Below are positions 1-7,046 of a stretch of DNA of 23,025 bases, in pieces. The first letter of the stretch is position 1. Every line of letters begins with the position of its first letter. The notes under the pieces are model-generated. The model searched no databases, was not told the origin of the DNA, and saw only the letters and a list, made by a program, of their open reading frames with translations. The stretch comes from Pseudomonadota bacterium. Its GTDB lineage: Bacteria; Desulfobacterota; Desulfobacteria; Desulfobacterales; Desulfosarcinaceae. The stretch covers positions 1 to 23,025 of the forward strand of contig JAEYRZ010000068.1 in the NCBI GenBank assembly GCA_023435265.1, written 5' to 3'. Position numbers and translations under genes: made by a program.

Positions 1-286
1 AGGCGGAACGCGGAGGGGGCAAGCTTCCCTCGTGGCCGAACGGCTTAGAAAATCAAAGGCTGGGAGGCACAGGGCGGCAAAACACCCCGGCCCCCTCGCG
101 AACCTGCGATGATCCCACCTAACTGAAATTCGATTCAATGAGAATTGCTGCTGAACCGTCTGAACATCTTCTGCTGTTCAGCTGCATGCACGAAACGCCA
201 TGGTCCTGCTGAAATCGTCGGCAGAGCGTGGTCGTGCGCGGCAGGTCGTTCCTGCGGGCTCAACGGGCGCGAATCCCTGCAATGCC
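1..286. other. Non-coding region downstream of trpS
   Basis: No convincing gene is visible here: the open frames that enter it are antisense extensions over trpS without a ribosome binding site or a recognisable product. It holds a 20-bp sequence (73-92) that recurs exactly near 19.9 kb. No tRNA or clear terminator was seen, and no stem with a T-run follows the trpS stop. Confidence 0.5.
73..92. repeat. Copy 1 of a 20-bp exact repeat
   Basis: The sequence GGCGGCAAAACACCCCGGCC occurs here and again at 19870-19889 in the same orientation. Flanking bases differ on both sides. At the second site it forms one arm of an inverted repeat; here I see no matching arm. Both copies lie downstream of minus-strand genes, so it may be the remnant of a dispersed intergenic hairpin element. 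Confidence 0.55.
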
Positions 287-1309
287 TCAGCGCCCGGACG
301 GCCTCAGCCCCAGGCGCCCGCGCAGGCGCTCCATCAGGGGGACGGCCCTTGCGCGCGCTTTTTCGGCGCCGGCCGAAAGGATGGCGTCGATGCGGGAGGT
401 GTCGGCCAGCAGTTCGTCGTAGCGGGCGTGTCCGGCTGCAAAGCGGTCGCGCAGGCGCTCGGCCAACTCTTCCTTCATGTCGCGGTAGGCCAGTCCGCCG
501 GCCAGGTAAAGCGCGCGCTTGGCGGCGACCGCCTCGGGCGGCGCGATGTGCCGGTAAATGGCGAAGAGACTGCAGGTTTCCGGGTCTTTGGGCTCCGCCG
601 GGGACTTGGAATCGGTCACGATGCGCATGACCCGCTTGCGCAGGTCGTCCGGTCGGGCGAAGATCGGCAGCGTGTTGTCGTAGGACTTGCTCATCTTGCG
701 GCCGTCGATGCCCGTGATCACCTGCGCCTGCTCCGGGATCAGCGCCTCAGGCACGTTGAACAGCGCGCCGAAGCGGGTGTTCATCGCCAGGGCGATGTCG
801 CGCGCGATTTCGAGATGCTGCTTCTGATCCAGTCCGACGGGAACAACGTCCGCGCCCAAAAGGAGGATGTCTGCGCTCATCAGGATGGGATAGGCATAGA
901 GACCGGTGACGATCTGGTGGTCCGGCGCGCGGCCCTCGGCGCGGTTGGACTCGGTCGCGGCCTTGTAGGCGTGCGCGCGGTTGAGCACCCCCTTGGGGGT
1001 GAAGCAGGCCAGGATCCAGGTCAATTCGAAGACCTCGGGGATATCCGATTGGCGGTAAAACGTCACCTGCTCCGGATCCAGTCCCAGCGCCAGCCAGGTG
1101 GCCGCGACCTCGTACACCCGCCGGCGCAGCGCCGCGGCCGTTTCGAATGTGGTCAACGCATGGTGGTCGGCGATGAAATAATAGGCCTGGTGCGTCTTCA
1201 TCAGCGCCAGGGCGGGCTGGATCATGCCCAGGTAATTGCCCAGATGGGGCGTGCCGGTGGGTTTGATGCCGGTAAGGGCGGTCGGTTTCAATTCAGCACT
1301 CTGCTGCAT
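287..1309 (-). CDS. trpS: Tryptophan--tRNA ligase
   Basis: A class I aminoacyl-tRNA synthetase that charges tRNA-Trp with tryptophan using ATP in the cytoplasm. The 340 residues match the usual bacterial TrpS length. The N-terminal HIGH-type motif appears as PTGTPHLGNYLG (about residues 17-28) and the KMSKS loop as GRKMSKSYDN, with the lysine at residue 205. The Rossmann-fold segments between them (GLYAYPILMSADILLLGADVV region) are typical. The ATG start gives the natural N-terminus just before the first beta strand, although no strong Shine-Dalgarno precedes it. It lies 56 nt downstream of sod on the same strand, with a GC-rich hairpin between, so it may be read through from sod or transcribed separately. 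No odd substitutions were noticed. Confidence 0.96.
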   Translation of the reverse strand: MQQSAELKPTALTGIKPTGTPHLGNYLGMIQPALALMKTHQAYYFIADHHALTTFETAAALRRRVYEVAATWLALGLDPEQVTFYRQSDIPEVFELTWILACFTPKGVLNRAHAYKAATESNRAEGRAPDHQIVTGLYAYPILMSADILLLGADVVPVGLDQKQHLEIARDIALAMNTRFGALFNVPEALIPEQAQVITGIDGRKMSKSYDNTLPIFARPDDLRKRVMRIVTDSKSPAEPKDPETCSLFAIYRHIAPPEAVAAKRALYLAGGLAYRDMKEELAERLRDRFAAGHARYDELLADTSRIDAILSAGAEKARARAVPLMERLRGRLGLRPSGR

Positions 1310-1323
1310 CGCGTTTGAAAGCA

Positions 1324-1349
1324 GGCGGGCGGGAGCGCTCCCGACCGCC
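1324..1349 (-). terminator. GC-rich hairpin between sod and trpS
   Basis: The centre CGGGAGCGCTCCCG is a perfect palindrome, flanked by GGCGG/CCGCC arms with one mismatched pair. It begins about 17 nt after the sod stop. There is no T-run on either strand, so it may be a weak or Rho-assisted terminator, or an mRNA-stabilising structure, rather than a strong intrinsic terminator. Confidence 0.35.
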
Positions 1350-1365
1350 CTTCGGACCCTGCGGA

Positions 1366-1971
1366 TCAGCGGATCGCCGCTTCGTAGTGTTCGTTGATCT
1401 TTTCCCAGTTGATCACATTGAAAAAGGCCTCGACGTATTCGGCGCGCCGGCTCTGGTACTTGAGATAGTAGGCGTGCTCCCAGACATCGATGCCCAGGAT
1501 GGGTGTTTTGCCCTGGCTGATGGGGTTGTCCTGGTTCGGCGTGCTCACGATTTCGAGTTCGCCGCGGTTGACGGTCAGCCAGGCCCAGCCGCTGCCGAAA
1601 AGCATCACGGCGGCGTTCGAGAACTGTTCTTTGAACGGATCGAAACCGCCGAACTTCTTGGCTATGGCATCGGCGACGGGCCCCTGCGGCGCGACTCCTT
1701 TCTTCAACGTGGGCCAGAAGAAGCTGTGGTTGGCATGGCCGCCGCCATGGTTGCGCACGGCCGTGCGGATCGCCTCCGGGATTTCGTTGAGGTTGCGGAT
1801 CAATTGTTCGACATTGCGCCCCTGCAGGGGTTCGTGCCCCTTGAGCGCGGCGTTGAGCTTGTCCACATAAGTCTGATGGTGCTTGGTGTAGTGGATTTCC
1901 ATGGTTCGGGCGTCGATATAAGGCTCCAATGCGTCATACGCATAGGGTAGCTTGGGTATCGTGTGGCTCAT
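1366..1971 (-). CDS. sodA: Superoxide dismutase, Mn/Fe family
   Basis: Converts superoxide to oxygen and hydrogen peroxide. The 201 residues are standard for the family. The four metal ligands can be placed as His27 (MEIHYTKHH), His82 (HANHSFFW), and Asp162 and His166 (GIDVWEHAYYLKYQ). The GGHANHSFFW segment and the late Gln in PNQDNP are more Mn-type than Fe-type, but metal choice cannot be settled from sequence and cambialistic enzymes exist. No signal peptide is present, so it is cytoplasmic. The ATG is preceded by GGAGG with a six-base spacer. It is divergent from the hydrogenase operon, which is plausible context for an anaerobe protecting oxygen-sensitive metalloenzymes. A tandem ATAATCCGG repeat about 50 nt upstream may be an operator. 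Confidence 0.95.
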   Translation of the reverse strand: MSHTIPKLPYAYDALEPYIDARTMEIHYTKHHQTYVDKLNAALKGHEPLQGRNVEQLIRNLNEIPEAIRTAVRNHGGGHANHSFFWPTLKKGVAPQGPVADAIAKKFGGFDPFKEQFSNAAVMLFGSGWAWLTVNRGELEIVSTPNQDNPISQGKTPILGIDVWEHAYYLKYQSRRAEYVEAFFNVINWEKINEHYEAAIR

Positions 1972-2021
1972 GATATGCCTCCATTGCGATATTTTTACTT
2001 CCCGTGAGGGGAAACGGTCGT

Positions 2022-2041
2022 GATAATCCGGAATAATCCGG
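2022..2041. promoter_or_regulatory. Tandem repeat upstream of sod, possible operator
   Basis: Two 9-bp ATAATCCGG units sit in tandem with a 10-nt period, 51-70 nt upstream of the sod ATG. Together they also give a CCGGA/TCCGG inverted element. Spacing and position suit a regulator site, but it does not match a classic Fur or PerR box, so the cognate factor is unknown. Confidence 0.3.
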
Positions 2042-2278
2042 CATTTGAAGCAAAAGGGTGTTAACGCCGGCCGGCTTTGTCAAGTTAGCATGCCGGCGGC
2101 GAAAACGGCCGAGCGCCCGCGTGAGCGGTGGCGGTCACCGGGTTACATTTATTTCCCGCTGCACGCGCCGGCCGGCGCACCGCCCGCCCCCGCTCCGGCC
2201 GGCTCCGTCTCCCCTATCCTTATTTTAATCGTCTACTTGCAGGGCACCCCGAGACAACCCTTGATCCGCACAACTTTA

Positions 2279-2294
2279 TGGCATGGACATTGTA
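2279..2294 (+). promoter_or_regulatory. Possible sigma-54 (-24/-12) promoter of the hydrogenase operon
   Basis: TGGCATGGACATTGTA follows the TGGCAC-N5-TTGCW pattern with correct 10-nt spacing between the -24 GG and the -12 dinucleotide. The -12 GC is GT here, which weakens the call. Sigma-54 promoters are known for some uptake hydrogenases. It would place the start of transcription about 105 nt before the ATG. No enhancer site was identified. Confidence 0.35.
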
Positions 2295-2411
2295 TAGAGA
2301 CTCACGCCACAAAGGTTTTCTGAAGCAGAACGCGCGGAATCCACGCGGAACGGTCGTGTCGAGCGACGTTCGTAGAACGTTCGACAGATCATCGACAAAC
2401 ACGGAGGTACA

Positions 2412-3500
2412 ATGGATCAAAAGCAGATCACTCGCAGATCGTTTCTCAAGTATTGCGGGGCCATCGCGGCCACATTGGGTTTGAGCTCGGCCATGGTGCC
2501 GAAGATCGTCCGGGCGCTGACCACCGACGCCAGGCCTCCGGTCGTCTGGCTCCATTTCGCCGAATGCACGGGCTGCAGCGAGTCATTTCTACGGTCCACC
2601 GATCCCGGGGTGGCCGATATCCTGTTCGATGTGCTCAACGTCACCTATCACGAGACCATTCAGGCGGCCTGCGGCGCCAAGGCCGAAGCGAACCGCGATC
2701 GGACCGTGACCGAACACGCCGGCGAATTCATCTGCATCGTGGAAGGTGCGATCCCCACAGCGGACAACGGCGTCTACGGCATGATCGGCGGCCGGACCAT
2801 GCTCGATATCGCCCGCGAGGTGATTCCCAAGGCCAAGTACACGATCGCCCTGGGCACCTGCGCGGCCTTCGGCGGCTTGCCGGCTGCGGCGCCCAACCCC
2901 ACCGGCGCCAAGGGCGTGAAAGCGGCCATCGGCGTGGATACGATCAACATCACCGGCTGCCCGCCGCACCCGCTGAACCTGACGGCCTGCATCACCAGCT
3001 ACCTGCTCGAAGGCCGGATGCCCGCGCTGCGGTCGGACGGGCGGCCCAGCTTCTGCCACGGCAGCACCGTCCACGCCGCCTGCACCACGCCGCACGGCTG
3101 CCTGCAGGGCTACAACTGCAAGGGGCCGGTCACCTATAACAACTGCCCCAGGCAACTTTACAACCAGGAGTCCTGGTGCGTTCAAGCCGAGCATCAGTGC
3201 ATCGGGTGCTCCGAACCCGGCTTCTGGGATGCACACCGGCCGTTCTACAATCCCATGTGGATGTCGATGTTCGCCACCTTCCGGCCCACGGCCGTTTCCC
3301 ACGCCAACCTGACCACGGCCAGCTGCAACCGCTGCCACAGCGGCGATATCTTCGAAGAGGAGGAAGCCGACGCATCGGATCCGCGCCGGTTCCAGGCGGC
3401 CATGCACCGCGAACACGATATCCAGTTGATGACCAACCGCAGCTGCGCCAACTGCCACCCCGAAGCCCCGGGGGGAACGTACGAGCGGATCGACGATTAG
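2412..3500 (+). CDS. [NiFe] hydrogenase small subunit with C-terminal diheme c-type tail
   Basis: Electron-transfer subunit of a periplasmic [NiFe] hydrogenase (362 aa). A twin-arginine signal (TRRSFLKYCG, residues 7-16, then a hydrophobic stretch) sends the folded complex out through Tat. Proximal [4Fe-4S] ligands are Cys52, Cys55, Cys150 and Cys183; only the standard four are present, without the two extra Cys of oxygen-tolerant enzymes. Distal ligands are His221, Cys224, Cys230 and Cys236. Medial ligands are Cys245, Cys263 and Cys266, plus Cys256 where classical enzymes have Pro. The conserved CSEPGFWD follows. After it, instead of a membrane helix, an approximately 85-residue tail carries two CxxCH haem-binding motifs (Cys305-His309, Cys345-His349) and further His residues. 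Periplasmic export fits haem c attachment. The ATG has a GGAGG site. It is followed after 49 nt by the large subunit. Family naming (hyaA/hynB) is ambiguous, so no symbol is given. Confidence 0.93.
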   Translation: MDQKQITRRSFLKYCGAIAATLGLSSAMVPKIVRALTTDARPPVVWLHFAECTGCSESFLRSTDPGVADILFDVLNVTYHETIQAACGAKAEANRDRTVTEHAGEFICIVEGAIPTADNGVYGMIGGRTMLDIAREVIPKAKYTIALGTCAAFGGLPAAAPNPTGAKGVKAAIGVDTINITGCPPHPLNLTACITSYLLEGRMPALRSDGRPSFCHGSTVHAACTTPHGCLQGYNCKGPVTYNNCPRQLYNQESWCVQAEHQCIGCSEPGFWDAHRPFYNPMWMSMFATFRPTAVSHANLTTASCNRCHSGDIFEEEEADASDPRRFQAAMHREHDIQLMTNRSCANCHPEAPGGTYERIDD

Positions 3501-3549
3501 CAGGCGCTGAAAAGCGGACCATGCCTCCCGATCGGAAAGGAATAGAACC

Positions 3550-5829
3550 ATGCCCAGCATCTTGACCAGCGTATCCACCCTGCAAGTGCCTGAAGGCGGC
3601 AAAGCCACCTTTAATGTAAAACTGTCTTCGCGACCCTCGGAACGGCGCGCGACGGTAAGCGTCCGGCGCATATCCGGGGACCGCAACATCGCCGTGGCCG
3701 CCGGCCAGCGGCTGACATTCAGCCGATCCAACTACAACCAGTGGCAGACGGTGACCTTGAGCGCCGCCGAGGACGGCGACACGGCGGCCGGTCAGGCGGT
3801 CTTCCGCCTCACCGGCGAGAAACTGGATTCCGCACGGGTGACCGCCGTCGAAGCCGACAACGACCATGCCGCCCCGGTCTATCGCATTTTGACCGACACC
3901 GGCACGATCACGATTGCCGAGGGGGCCACGGCTGTTTTCAACGTCCGATTGAGCGCCGATCCCGGAAAAACCGTCACGGTGACCATCGGCTTCCAGGAGG
4001 GCGATCAGGATATATCGGTGGCCTCGGGCGCGACCTGCACCTTCACTTCCGCCGACTGGAACACCAATAAGCCCGTCACGCTCAAGGCGGCCGCGGATCA
4101 GGACGACGAGCACGGCCAGGCCACTTTCGCCGTGTCGTCCGCCGGTGTGCCCACCGTTTACGTAACCGCCATCGAACAGGATGCGGGTGGCGGCGGTGCC
4201 GCGCCCGGCAGGGTCGTGATCGACCCGGTTTCGCGCATCGAGGGCCACCTGCGCATCGAAGTGGCGCTCAGCGACGGCAAAGTGGCCAAAGCATGGAGCA
4301 CCGCGACGCTCTTCCGGGGGATCGAAACCATCCTCGGCGGACGCGATCCGCGGGACGCGCCGATCATCACGCAGCGCTTGTGCGGCGTCTGCACCTACGT
4401 CCACCAGCTCTGCTCCGTACGGGCGATCGAGAACGCCCTCGGCACAGTCGTTCCGGACAATGCCCGCCTGGTGCGCAACCTGACCCTGGGCGCCCAGTTT
4501 CTGCACGATCACATCGTCCACTTCTTCCACCTGCACGGCCTGGACTGGGTCGACATCACCCAGGCGCTGGCAGCCGATCCGGCGGCCACCGCAAGGCTGG
4601 CCGCTGCGGTTTCCCCGCAGGCCGAACCCCTCGACTTCGAGGCGGTCAAGCAACGCCTAGCCGGACTGGCGGGCACCGGTAATCTCGGCCCGTTCGCGAA
4701 CGCCTACTGGGGGCATGCCGGTTATCTGCTGACTCCGGAAGAAAATCTGCTGGTCACCGCCCATTATCTGAGCGCGCTTCAGATGCAGGTCACGGCCGCC
4801 CGGATGATGGCCGTCCTGGGCGGCAAGAATCCGCACCCGCAGTCCACCATCGTCGGCGGGGTCACCTGCGGCGGGGAACTCTCCGCCGGGCGGCTGCGTG
4901 CGTTCCGGGATTATCTCATGCAGACGCGGCGGTTCATCCAGACTGTGTATCTGCCCGATCTCAAAGTGGTTGCCGAGCGCTATCCGGCCTGGAAGGCGGT
5001 CGGCGGCTTCAACAACTTCCTGGCGGTGGGCGAGTTCCCCCTGAACGCCGGCGAGTCGGACCTCTTCATGCCGCGGGGCGTGATTTTGAACGGCGACATC
5101 TTCGGTGTCCAACCGCTGGAGGAGGCATCGATTACGGAGCACGTGGCCCGTTCGTGGTACAGCGGCGCAGCCGACCGGCACCCGCAGGTCGGTGAAACCC
5201 AGCCGGCCTACACCGGCCTGGATGTCGACGACCGCTACTCCTGGTTCAAGGCGCCGCGCTATGACGGCGCCGCCATGGAGGTCGGTCCCCTGGCCCGCGT
5301 CCTGGTCGGCTACGGCCTGGGCCGCCCCGAGTTCGTCGCGGCCGTCAACACCTTCCTCGACGACACCGGGCTGGCCGAGGCCGATCTGTTATCCACCCTG
5401 GGCCGCACGGCGGCGCGGGCGATCGAAACCGCCGTTATCGCCGACGGCATGGTCCAGTGGCTCGATCAGCTCGAAGCCAACTTGGCTGCGGGCGACAAGG
5501 ATGTCTTCACGGACTATGTCATGGCGCCCGGCACCGGCCGCGGCCTTCTGGAAGCGCCGCGCGGCGCTCTGGGGCACTGGCTCGAAATCGAAAACAGAGT
5601 GATCCGGCGCTACCAGATGGTGGTGCCCACGACCTGGAACCTGGGGCCGCGCTGCGCGGAGGGCATTCCGGGCGCATTGGAGCAGGCGCTTGCGGGCGTG
5701 CCGGTATCCGACCCGGAAAATCCGCTGGAAATCCTTCGCGTGATCCACTCCTTCGACCCCTGCATCGCCTGCGGCGTGCACGTCATCGACACGGACCGGG
5801 CGAAACGGTACGAGGTCAAGGTGATTTAG
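3550..5829 (+). CDS. [NiFe] hydrogenase large subunit with N-terminal tandem Calx-beta/Ig-like repeats
   Basis: Catalytic subunit (759 aa) that splits or forms H2 at a NiFe(CN)2CO site. The catalytic part starts near residue 221 (VVIDPVSRIEGH). Nickel ligands are visible as RLCGVC (Cys278, Cys281) and DPCIACGVH (Cys738, Cys741, His744). The last 15 residues after His744 are the usual peptide removed by a maturation protease. In front sit about 210 extra residues: two homologous beta-rich repeats (about 5-103 and 115-212), each with a (V/A)EG-x-A-x-F-x-V-x-L-S core, a (D)ISVASG-x-x-x-TF stretch and an acidic AxxDxD-type segment, then a Gly-rich linker (211-220). I read them as Calx-beta/Ig-like modules of the kind found in secreted proteins. 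There is no signal peptide; export by hitch-hiking on the Tat small subunit is expected. The start is supported by AAAGGAA. No anchor cytochrome, protease or hyp gene is adjacent. Confidence 0.93.
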   Translation: MPSILTSVSTLQVPEGGKATFNVKLSSRPSERRATVSVRRISGDRNIAVAAGQRLTFSRSNYNQWQTVTLSAAEDGDTAAGQAVFRLTGEKLDSARVTAVEADNDHAAPVYRILTDTGTITIAEGATAVFNVRLSADPGKTVTVTIGFQEGDQDISVASGATCTFTSADWNTNKPVTLKAAADQDDEHGQATFAVSSAGVPTVYVTAIEQDAGGGGAAPGRVVIDPVSRIEGHLRIEVALSDGKVAKAWSTATLFRGIETILGGRDPRDAPIITQRLCGVCTYVHQLCSVRAIENALGTVVPDNARLVRNLTLGAQFLHDHIVHFFHLHGLDWVDITQALAADPAATARLAAAVSPQAEPLDFEAVKQRLAGLAGTGNLGPFANAYWGHAGYLLTPEENLLVTAHYLSALQMQVTAARMMAVLGGKNPHPQSTIVGGVTCGGELSAGRLRAFRDYLMQTRRFIQTVYLPDLKVVAERYPAWKAVGGFNNFLAVGEFPLNAGESDLFMPRGVILNGDIFGVQPLEEASITEHVARSWYSGAADRHPQVGETQPAYTGLDVDDRYSWFKAPRYDGAAMEVGPLARVLVGYGLGRPEFVAAVNTFLDDTGLAEADLLSTLGRTAARAIETAVIADGMVQWLDQLEANLAAGDKDVFTDYVMAPGTGRGLLEAPRGALGHWLEIENRVIRRYQMVVPTTWNLGPRCAEGIPGALEQALAGVPVSDPENPLEILRVIHSFDPCIACGVHVIDTDRAKRYEVKVI

Positions 5830-5850
5830 CCGGCGGTGAACGACACGAAC

Positions 5851-5880
5851 ACCCCGGGAAGCGAAAGGGCTTCCCGGGGT
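5851..5880. terminator. Bidirectional intrinsic-type hairpin
   Basis: ACCCCGGGAAGC and GCTTCCCGGGGT form a perfect 12-bp stem around a six-base loop, between the stops of the convergent hydrogenase large subunit and tonB. The T-run is short on the plus side (TT), so efficiency is uncertain, but placement between convergent operons makes a shared terminator likely. Confidence 0.8.
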
Positions 5881-5881
5881 T

Positions 5882-6625
5882 TCACACCAATTCGAACACC
5901 AGCGCGATCCTGAGCCGAATATCTTCTTTGAACAAGTCGCCCGGCGGCTTCGGAAAGGGCGAGGCATCTTCGACCGCCTTGAGCGCCGCCTTGTCCAATA
6001 CGCCGAACCGGGATCCCTGGGCGACCTTGATCGACGTGATCTGTCCCGAAGTCGACAGCACACACTCAACGATCACTTTGCCTTCGAACTTTCTCAGCCT
6101 GGCCTGCTTCGGATACGCCTTTCGTTCTTCGATCCGCTGCCGGATCATGTTCAAGTATGCGTGCCGGGCTTGCGGATCGTCACGGGCAGCCGGCGGATCC
6201 GGCCGTGCTACGGGCGCCGCTTCATTTTTCCCCGGCGGCGATTCTGATGACGCGGGCTCCGGGATATCCGCCGGCGTGCTTTCGGTGGGAAACGTATCCT
6301 TTGGAGCGGAAACCTGAGGCGGCTTGGGAACCGGAGCCGGCGCCCGAACCGGAGGGCGCACGCGAACCGGAGGCCGCACGGAAACCGAAGGCGTACTGGC
6401 GGCGACAATTTGCGCCGGCGCCTCGGGCAAAGAATGCGGAGGGCAGGCGGGCGGCGCCGGACGTTCGACAGGTTCGGTGAGCCGGATCGAGAATACCAAA
6501 GACGTGTTCGGCTTCTCCGGCAGGCGGAAATCGACTCCCCACACGAGCGCACAAGAGTGCGCAGCCAACGAAACCCCGATGTAAAACCACAGCGAACGCC
6601 CGGGCCTGGCGGTAGCGGGCTGCAC
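5882..6625 (-). CDS. tonB: TonB-family energy transducer
   Basis: Transmits proton-motive force from ExbB/ExbD to the outer-membrane receptor. About 247 residues from a GTG start one base after the exbD stop; an upstream ATG frame would overlap exbD by 56 nt and is less likely. The order is typical: a short cytoplasmic start, one membrane helix (LWFYIGVSLAAHSCALVWGV, about residues 12-31), a long Pro-rich periplasmic spacer with repeated PPVR units, and a C-terminal TonB domain (from about residue 155: YLNMIRQRIEERKAYPKQAR, then a GKVIVECVLSTSGQI segment). It is the last gene of the receptor-reductase-ExbBD block, so it probably serves the TonB-dependent receptor at 11821-13923. The GTG start and GAAAGAGA Shine-Dalgarno are weak, consistent with translational coupling to exbD. 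Confidence 0.9.
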   Translation of the reverse strand: MQPATARPGRSLWFYIGVSLAAHSCALVWGVDFRLPEKPNTSLVFSIRLTEPVERPAPPACPPHSLPEAPAQIVAASTPSVSVRPPVRVRPPVRAPAPVPKPPQVSAPKDTFPTESTPADIPEPASSESPPGKNEAAPVARPDPPAARDDPQARHAYLNMIRQRIEERKAYPKQARLRKFEGKVIVECVLSTSGQITSIKVAQGSRFGVLDKAALKAVEDASPFPKPPGDLFKEDIRLRIALVFELV

Positions 6626-6626
6626 G

Positions 6627-7034
6627 TCAGAAGTCTCTTTCGGTGGCCAGGCTGAGCCTGGCGGCACCCGCGGCCCTGGCAATGTCCATCACCTGCACGG
6701 CCGACCTCAGCGCGACCTCGCGATCCGCCTTGACCACCACCGTGGTGTCGGCGCCCGGATCGATCGCCTGCCTGAGCGCGGGCAGCAGTGCATCGATAAC
6801 GGTCTCCCGGCCCTCGAAGAAAATTTTTCCGTGGCGGTCGACCGTCACGGTGATTTCGGCCTGCATACGCGGTGCCGACGCCTCGGCCCGGGGCAGATCG
6901 ATCCCGATCTCTTCTTCCACGATAAAGTTGGTGGTGAGCAGAAAATAGATCAACAGCAGGAAGACGATGTCGATCAAGGGCGTCAGCGGTATTTTGGCCT
7001 GCCTGCGCGCTTTATGCCTCGGCGGCGGAAGCAT
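6627..7034 (-). CDS. exbD: Biopolymer transport protein ExbD
   Basis: Accessory proton-channel subunit that works with ExbB to energise TonB. The 135 residues are standard. A basic N-terminus (HKARRQAK) is followed by PLTPLIDIVFLLLIYFLLTT, a single inner-membrane helix containing the conserved Asp needed for proton transfer, then a periplasmic domain. The DLPRA segment after the helix is also typical. It starts 12 nt after the exbB stop with a GGAGGTGC-type site just upstream, and its stop is one base from the tonB GTG, so the three are one translational unit. Confidence 0.95.
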   Translation of the reverse strand: MLPPPRHKARRQAKIPLTPLIDIVFLLLIYFLLTTNFIVEEEIGIDLPRAEASAPRMQAEITVTVDRHGKIFFEGRETVIDALLPALRQAIDPGADTTVVVKADREVALRSAVQVMDIARAAGAARLSLATERDF

Positions 7035-7046
7035 GATGCACCTCCA

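Larger units (their letters stand above)
1972..2411. other. Divergent intergenic region, sod / hydrogenase
   Basis: This 440-bp stretch separates the divergent sod and hydrogenase genes. It contains the tandem repeat near sod, a sigma-54-like sequence at 2279-2294 facing the hydrogenase, and a small hairpin ACGTTC-GTA-GAACGT (2366-2380) in the predicted leader. A GGAGG Shine-Dalgarno ends 3 nt before the hydrogenase ATG. No protein-coding ORF with a credible start was found inside it. Confidence 0.6.

Noticed and set aside
200..1318. Long plus-strand frame over trpS (372 codons)
   Set aside because: It is the antisense shadow of trpS, with no recognisable domain and no binding site; trpS has both class I synthetase motifs.
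2366..2384. LexA-type operator in the hydrogenase leader (GAACGTTC)
   Set aside because: The half-sites are adjacent without the spacer needed for known LexA boxes; a simple leader hairpin explains it.
2128..2484. Small plus-strand ORF before the hydrogenase
   Set aside because: It overlaps the small subunit start out of frame, lacks a binding site and has no recognisable sequence.
3130..4653. Long minus-strand frame across the hydrogenase genes
   Set aside because: GC-rich antisense frame with Gly/Arg-rich non-domain sequence, spanning the boundary between two well-supported genes.
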